Part shown: positions 13,924-16,632 of the stretch, piece by piece
How the letters are laid out: the number at the start of each line of letters is the position of its first letter
How positions within the stretch are numbered: position 1 is the first letter of the stretch
Origin: an uncultured Eubacteriales bacterium
GTDB taxonomy: Bacteria > Bacillota > Clostridia > Oscillospirales > Acutalibacteraceae
Direction: 5' to 3'
Length of the DNA stretch: 16,632 nucleotides
NCBI GenBank assembly: GCA_934486455.1
Contig: CAKSPR010000039.1
Span: 1-16,632, forward strand
Made by a program: the position numbers and the translations under genes
The notes under the pieces: generated by a model
Told to the model about the DNA's origin: nothing
What the model saw: the letters and a program-made list of their open reading frames with translations, nothing else
Databases searched by the model: none

Positions 13924-13980
13924 TGCCCCTTTACATTTGTTCTTTTATTAACCGACATTTCTTTTTGGAGGAAAGGCATA

Positions 13981-15645
13981 ATGCTTGATACCTTGCGAAT
14001 AGAAAATATCGCCGTTATCGAATTTGCCGAAATCGAATTCGATAAGGGCTTTTGTGTGCTTACCGGAGAGACCGGAGCGGGCAAGTCCATTCTTATAGAT
14101 GCCCTCGGGGCGGTGCTGGGAAACCGCACAACCAAAAACCTCGTTCGAACGGGCTGCGAAAACGCCTCGGTGACAGCGGTCTTTTCCGATATATCGAAAG
14201 CGGCGAAGGACGCCCTTTCAGAGGCGGGGTTTGACTGCGACGACGGCAGCGTTATGCTTTTTCGAAAAATTTCGGCCGACGGGAAAAGCAGCAGCCGCAT
14301 AAACGGCATTCCCGCAACGGCTGCGGCGGTCAAGCAAATATCAAAGCATCTTGTTTCCATTCACGGACAGCACGACAGCGCCCTTTTGACCGACCCTGCC
14401 GTGCACGGAGAGCTTGTCGACCGCTATGCCGCAAACGACCGCCAAAGGGAAGCTTACGGCAAAATATACCGCCGCCTTTGCGACCTCATTAAGGAATCGA
14501 GAGCCTTAAACCTCGACGAGGCCGAAAAGCAGCGCCGCACAGATATGCTGGAATTCCAGATTAAGGAGCTTGAAAGCGCCGATATAACCGAGGGCGAGAT
14601 GACCGAGCTTGAGGGGCGCCTTAAAATAATCCAAAACAGCGAAAAAATCGCAAGGTGTATTTCCGAGGCCTTCGGGATGCTGTCGGGAGATGAGAATTTC
14701 TCGGGAGCGGCGACCCTTGTGTCCCGTGCGGGAGAGGAGCTTTCGGAATGTGCCGATTTTTCCGACGATATTGAAAAAAACGCCCGCCGCCTTTGCGAGA
14801 TAGGATTTGAGCTTGAAAACATCTGCGGGGACATACGCGGTCTCTCGGAGGAAATGGACTTTGATCCCGCCGAGCTTGAAAGGACGGAGGAACGGCTCGA
14901 TCTTTTAAAAAGGCTTTCGAAAAAATACGGCCAAAGCGAGCGGGAAATGCTTGATTTTCTTTGCTCGGCCAAAAAGGAGCTTGCCGGAATAACAAGGGGC
15001 GAGCAGAGAGAAAGAGAACTCGAAAATCTCATAAACGAGGCCAAGGCCGAGGCGGTGGAAAAGGCCGCCGACCTTACAAAAAGCCGAAAAGCCGCCTCGG
15101 AAAAGCTTGAAAAGGCGGTGGGGGACGAGCTTGAATTTTTGAATATGCCGGGGGTAAAATTTTCGGTGCAAAGCAGCGAGACCCCACTTACCAAAAACGG
15201 CAGGGAAAAGCTTGAATTTCTCATTTCGGCAAATGCGGGCGAGCAGCCCAAATCCCTTTCGAAAATTGCTTCGGGAGGTGAGCTTTCCCGCACCATGCTG
15301 GCGCTTTTAAGCGTTATAAACAGCAAAAACGATGCCGACACCATAATATTCGACGAGATCGACGCCGGCATAAGCGGCAGGGCGGCCGACAAGGTGGGAA
15401 TACGGCTTGCAAAAACTGCCGAAAACAGCCAGGTCATTTGCATAACCCACCTCGCCCAGATTGCTTCAAAGGGAAGCAGTCATTATCTTATAGAAAAATC
15501 ATCCGACGGGCAAAAGACCAGGACCTCGGTGGAAAAGCTCGGAAAAGAAGGAAGAATCGAGGAGCTTGCAAGGATAATCGGCGGAACGGTTATAACACAG
15601 TCTACCCGAGCCGCGGCAAGGGAAATGCTCGAGGGAGCCGACTGA
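13981..15645 (+). CDS. recN: DNA repair protein RecN
   Basis: A 554-residue SMC-like ATPase that gathers at double-strand breaks and assists recombinational repair. The N-terminal half-ATPase has IENIAVIE (7-14) and Walker A GETGAGKS at 29-36. A long charged coiled-coil region spans about 150-390. The C-terminal half-ATPase carries the ABC-type signature SGGELSR at 431-437, Walker B TIIFDEIDAGISG with D458 and E459, and ICITHLAQIAS. The length is typical for RecN. GGAGG at 13967-13971, nine bases before ATG, supports the start. It follows argR after 170 bp with a possible terminator, so it may have its own promoter; TTTACA at about 13931 is a possible -35 but lacks a clear -10. Confidence 0.97.
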   Translation: MLDTLRIENIAVIEFAEIEFDKGFCVLTGETGAGKSILIDALGAVLGNRTTKNLVRTGCENASVTAVFSDISKAAKDALSEAGFDCDDGSVMLFRKISADGKSSSRINGIPATAAAVKQISKHLVSIHGQHDSALLTDPAVHGELVDRYAANDRQREAYGKIYRRLCDLIKESRALNLDEAEKQRRTDMLEFQIKELESADITEGEMTELEGRLKIIQNSEKIARCISEAFGMLSGDENFSGAATLVSRAGEELSECADFSDDIEKNARRLCEIGFELENICGDIRGLSEEMDFDPAELERTEERLDLLKRLSKKYGQSEREMLDFLCSAKKELAGITRGEQRERELENLINEAKAEAVEKAADLTKSRKAASEKLEKAVGDELEFLNMPGVKFSVQSSETPLTKNGREKLEFLISANAGEQPKSLSKIASGGELSRTMLALLSVINSKNDADTIIFDEIDAGISGRAADKVGIRLAKTAENSQVICITHLAQIASKGSSHYLIEKSSDGQKTRTSVEKLGKEGRIEELARIIGGTVITQSTRAAAREMLEGAD

Positions 15646-15675
15646 TTTATATTTTGAAAAACGGCGGTGAGAAGC

Positions 15676-16632
15676 TTGGAAAGAGCCAGCGGAGTGCTTA
15701 TGCATATATCCTCCCTTTGGGGAGATTATTCCTGCGGGAGTCTCGGGAAAAGTGCCTTTGAGTTTACGGATTTTCTGAAAAGCTGCGGCTTTTCCTATTG
15801 GCAGGTGCTTCCCACGGGGCTTTGCGACGAGTGTAATTCTCCTTATAAATCACTTTCGGCCTTTGCGGGAAATCCGTTTTTTATCGACCTTGAAGCCCTC
15901 GAAAAAAAAGGGCTTTTGACCAAGGCCGAGCTTGAAGAAGCAAGACAGAAAAGCCCTTATGTCTGCGAATTCGACCGCCTGAAAAGCGAGAGACTGTCCC
16001 TTCTTTTTAAAGCGGCGAAAAGGGCGGAAAACAGAGACGAGATCAACGATTTTATCGACAAAAGCAAGGAGCTTTCGGACTTTTGCGAATTTGCTGCGCT
16101 AAAGCAGGCAAACGGCGGACGCTTTTGGAGGGAATGGACGGTTAAAACGCCAAAAGAAGAGGATGTTTTTGCCCGGCGATTTATCCAGTATGAATTTTTT
16201 TCCCAGTGGAGAGAGCTTAAAAATTACGCAGAAAAAAAGGGCATAAGGCTCATAGGCGATATGCCCCTTTATGTCGATCTCGACAGCAGTGACGTTTATT
16301 TTAACCGCGAGCTTTTTATGCTCGATAAAAACGGCGATCCCACCGATGTGGCGGGGGTGCCGCCCGACTATTTTTCGGCCGACGGTCAGCTTTGGGGAAA
16401 TCCTCTCTACGACTACGGCAAAATGGAGCAGGACGGCTTTAGCTGGTGGAAAAGAAGAATAGCTCACAACCTTAAAATGTTTGACGGGCTGAGAATAGAC
16501 CATTTCAGAGGGATAGAAAGCTTTTTCGCCGTCAAAAACGGCGAGACCACCGCCAAAAACGGCAGGTGGATAAAGGGACCGGGCAAAAAGCTGGTCGACG
16601 CCTTAAAGCAGGCGGCGGGAGATAAGCTGATA
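15676..16632 (+). CDS. malQ: 4-alpha-glucanotransferase (amylomaltase), 3' end cut by window
   Basis: The N-terminal 319 residues of a GH77 amylomaltase, which transfers alpha-1,4-glucan segments between maltodextrins and glucose in cytosolic glycogen/maltose use. Visible motifs are ASGVLMHISSL at 4-14, SPYKSLSAFAGNP near 55-67, GDMPLYVDLDSSD, and LRIDHFRG, whose D275 corresponds to the catalytic nucleophile. The acid/base Glu would lie beyond the window. No ATG precedes the family N-terminus; the likely start is TTG 15676, five bases after GGTGA (15666-15670). GTG 15667 lacks a binding site and ATG 15700 would remove conserved residues. It follows recN by 30 bp without a terminator, so read-through from recN is likely. 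Clostridial members are about 500 residues, so roughly 60 percent is present. Confidence 0.92.
   Translation, partial: MERASGVLMHISSLWGDYSCGSLGKSAFEFTDFLKSCGFSYWQVLPTGLCDECNSPYKSLSAFAGNPFFIDLEALEKKGLLTKAELEEARQKSPYVCEFDRLKSERLSLLFKAAKRAENRDEINDFIDKSKELSDFCEFAALKQANGGRFWREWTVKTPKEEDVFARRFIQYEFFSQWRELKNYAEKKGIRLIGDMPLYVDLDSSDVYFNRELFMLDKNGDPTDVAGVPPDYFSADGQLWGNPLYDYGKMEQDGFSWWKRRIAHNLKMFDGLRIDHFRGIESFFAVKNGETTAKNGRWIKGPGKKLVDALKQAAGDKLI

Noticed and set aside
14454..15443. A 329-codon serine-rich open frame on the minus strand inside recN
   Set aside because: Low-complexity composition mirrors the Glu/Lys-rich coiled coil of RecN on the other strand; no domain.

Overview
The window reads as chromosomal core DNA from an endospore-forming Clostridia-type Firmicute, most likely near the Oscillospirales/Ruminococcaceae; that placement is inferred from gene content and order, not from a search. 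The supports are an intact stage IV sporulation gene (spoIVA) behind a SigE-like promoter, strong Shine-Dalgarno sites before nearly every gene, several near-consensus SigA promoters, and the Firmicute order asp23-nusB-xseA-xseB-ispA-dxs-tlyA-nadK-argR-recN. I see no insertion sequence, prophage, CRISPR array or obvious recent gene acquisition.

Layout. 1-77 is a tRNA-Pro(CGG) on the minus strand with a perfect-consensus promoter to its right. 422-1753 is a plus-strand MATE-family efflux transporter with its own promoter. It ends at an unusual cluster of small hairpins (1763-1818) and a strong, probably bidirectional terminator (1852-1888). On the minus strand, 3359 down to 1968, lie a class IIA HAD phosphatase and a four-helix GtrA-like membrane protein. 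Divergent from them is spoIVA (3479-4957), closed by one good terminator and one weaker candidate terminator.

5084-15645 is a long same-strand housekeeping block. It starts from a SigA-type promoter with a leader hairpin and carries an Asp23 family protein, NusB, a TsaD-like (Kae1/peptidase M22 family) paralogue, both subunits of exonuclease VII, farnesyl-diphosphate synthase, DXP synthase, a TlyA-type rRNA methyltransferase, NAD kinase, ArgR and RecN. Most junctions overlap or have very short gaps. The exceptions are 248 bp before dxs and 170 bp before recN; both hold structured or repeated DNA and probably regulatory entry points. The block combines transcription antitermination (NusB), DNA repair (XseAB, RecN), isoprenoid precursor supply (Dxs, IspA), cofactor supply (NadK) and arginine regulation (ArgR). 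After recN the window runs into a 4-alpha-glucanotransferase (malQ), cut by the window end, where related spore formers often carry spoIVB and spo0A.

I found no clear new multi-gene system. The observations most worth following are a probable structured RNA leader before dxs (9619-9728, an 11-bp closing stem with two G-U pairs enclosing two hairpins), the compact three-hairpin element at 1763-1818, and the divergent TsaD-like protein translationally coupled to nusB and xseA.
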